From positions 1 to 6,764 of the forward strand of contig CAMWMO010000086.1 of the NCBI GenBank assembly GCA_947175305.1: DNA of 6,764 nt. The letters run 5' to 3'. The position numbers were made by a program, and so were the translations under genes. The notes beneath the pieces are model-generated. The model searched no databases and had not been told where the DNA came from. It saw only the letters and a list, made by a program, of their open reading frames with translations. Below are positions 6,044-6,764 of the stretch, one piece after another (position 1 is the first letter of the stretch; each line of letters opens with the position of its first letter). This DNA comes from an uncultured Lachnospiraceae bacterium (GTDB lineage Bacteria; Bacillota; Clostridia; Lachnospirales; Lachnospiraceae).

Positions 6044-6764
6044 CTAGATCTCCTCATTCTGCCGATGCAGCTTGGGATCCTCATAGTGATCCATAAAATC
6101 TTCCCCCAGATAGACGATCTCCTCCGCAAAGCGGATGGCATGCACCACGGTAAAGACGGAAATCACCCGGCGGAAGGTAAGCCCCTCGATATAATTGAGG
6201 ACCTCCATGGGGAATTTCTTATCCAATATGATATGCTCCGGAAAGACCGCTTCGTAATCCAGCACATCTCTGGGATGGGGCTTGATCAGGATCACCGACT
6301 CCGTCCCTGCTATCTTCCCATACTGTTCGATACAGTCCCGGAATATCCGCTCCCGCACATCCAGCTCACACAGCGGCTCCGTCAATAGCAGCACCTTATC
6401 CCTGCCCGCCGCCAGTTTGCTTTTGATCTCCTCAATATTCGAAATAAACAGCCGTGCCAAAAGAGCCTTGTCCTCTCCGGAAAGGTTCTCCGTCAATTCC
6501 TTCCTTGGCTTCTCGATATATTTCGGGCAAGGGTATGGCAGAACGGAAATATCATTGACTTCCATATCCAGACAGTATTTCGCCCAGCCATTCTGAATAA
6601 AGATCAGATTTTTTGATGCCAGATACGCCTTCAGTTTAAAGTGTCCCCTGTTGTCATAGCGGGCCGTGTCATAGGTACTGATACAATCGAGCCCGTCCTC
6701 CAGCGCATGGTAGGGGATCCTGCGCCAGCTCAGATAATAGCCTATGGGATCTGAATCACAGAAT
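6044..6764 (-). CDS. Sialyl/polysialyltransferase-like GT-B glycosyltransferase (partial, 5' end beyond window)
   Basis: The frame stays open from the stop at 6044 to the right edge, giving 239 residues. An internal ATG at 6565 is not the true start, because coding sequence continues upstream without a stop or a ribosome binding site. Visible landmarks are PYHALEDGLDC (17-27, E22-D23-G24), IFIQNGWAKYCLD (54-66), VILIKPHPRDVLDYE (157-171) and ISVFTVVHA (201-209). A D/E-D/E-G motif, an HP motif and a later S/T-rich S-x-x-T motif, in this order, are the shared signatures of bacterial sialyltransferase families GT38, GT52 and GT80 and of the polysialyltransferase-like family. In these the acidic residue is the general base and the His binds CMP. 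I therefore infer a CMP-sugar-using or related transferase, cytosolic or membrane-associated. No CMP-sialic acid synthesis genes are in the window, so the donor is unknown. A TagF-like polyol-phosphate transferase is a less good alternative. It lies upstream of the ABC transporter on the same strand. Confidence 0.68.
   Translation of the reverse strand, partial: FCDSDPIGYYLSWRRIPYHALEDGLDCISTYDTARYDNRGHFKLKAYLASKNLIFIQNGWAKYCLDMEVNDISVLPYPCPKYIEKPRKELTENLSGEDKALLARLFISNIEEIKSKLAAGRDKVLLLTEPLCELDVRERIFRDCIEQYGKIAGTESVILIKPHPRDVLDYEAVFPEHIILDKKFPMEVLNYIEGLTFRRVISVFTVVHAIRFAEEIVYLGEDFMDHYEDPKLHRQNEEI

Noticed and set aside
6044..6565. Glycosyltransferase as a complete 173-residue gene starting at 6565
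   Set aside because: The frame is open for 66 more codons to the window edge and these contain the EDG motif expected for the family, so the ATG is an internal methionine.
1..6764. CRISPR array, transposase, integrase, toxin-antitoxin or phage-defence genes
   Set aside because: I looked for spaced direct repeats, terminal inverted repeats and the usual protein motifs on both strands and saw none; the sequence is accounted for by ordinary membrane and glycan genes.

Overview
The window is a stretch of seven genes, all on the minus strand, that looks like the chromosome of a Gram-positive Clostridia, most plausibly a Lachnospiraceae gut anaerobe. The basis is strong purine-rich ribosome binding sites (AAGGAG, AGGAAG, GGGGAGGG), mid-range GC by eye, very tight gene packing, and protein families typical of that group. 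The taxon is an inference; there is no rRNA or other marker gene. I saw no tRNA, CRISPR array, insertion sequence or phage gene.

Reading in the direction of transcription (right to left), the first block is a surface-glycan module. It starts with the C-terminal 239 residues of a GT-B glycosyltransferase that carries the E-D-G, K-P-H-P and S-x-F-T signatures of bacterial sialyl/polysialyltransferases (6764 to 6044, open at the window edge). After a 108-bp gap holding a plausible promoter with an extended -10 comes a PglK/MsbA-like ABC half-transporter (5935-4181). It is followed 13 bp later by a GtrA-family small membrane protein (4167-3700), and then, overlapping by 17 bp, by a membrane acyltransferase of the acyltransferase_3/OafA type (3716-2643). 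Together they suggest assembly, lipid-linked flipping and O-acylation of a cell-surface polysaccharide or glycolipid.

A short AT-rich gap (2642-2558) with an imperfect dyad just upstream of the next ribosome binding site separates this from a second, unrelated-looking module. This is a two-gene pair: a cytosolic double zinc-ribbon protein with about six membrane segments (2557-944), overlapping by 8 bp a secreted/anchored TPM-domain (YgcG-like) protein with a Gly/Ser-rich tail ending in HSF (951-160). The pairing and coupled translation suggest they work together in the membrane. Their biochemical job is unknown to me, and this is the most likely place for undescribed biology. Finally, 30 bp further on, the first 43 codons of another membrane-protein gene run off the left edge (129-1).

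Every base is either in a gene or in a short gap. The only gaps above 50 bp are 2558-2642 and 5936-6043, both described as features. The remaining long open frames on either strand are shadows of these genes.
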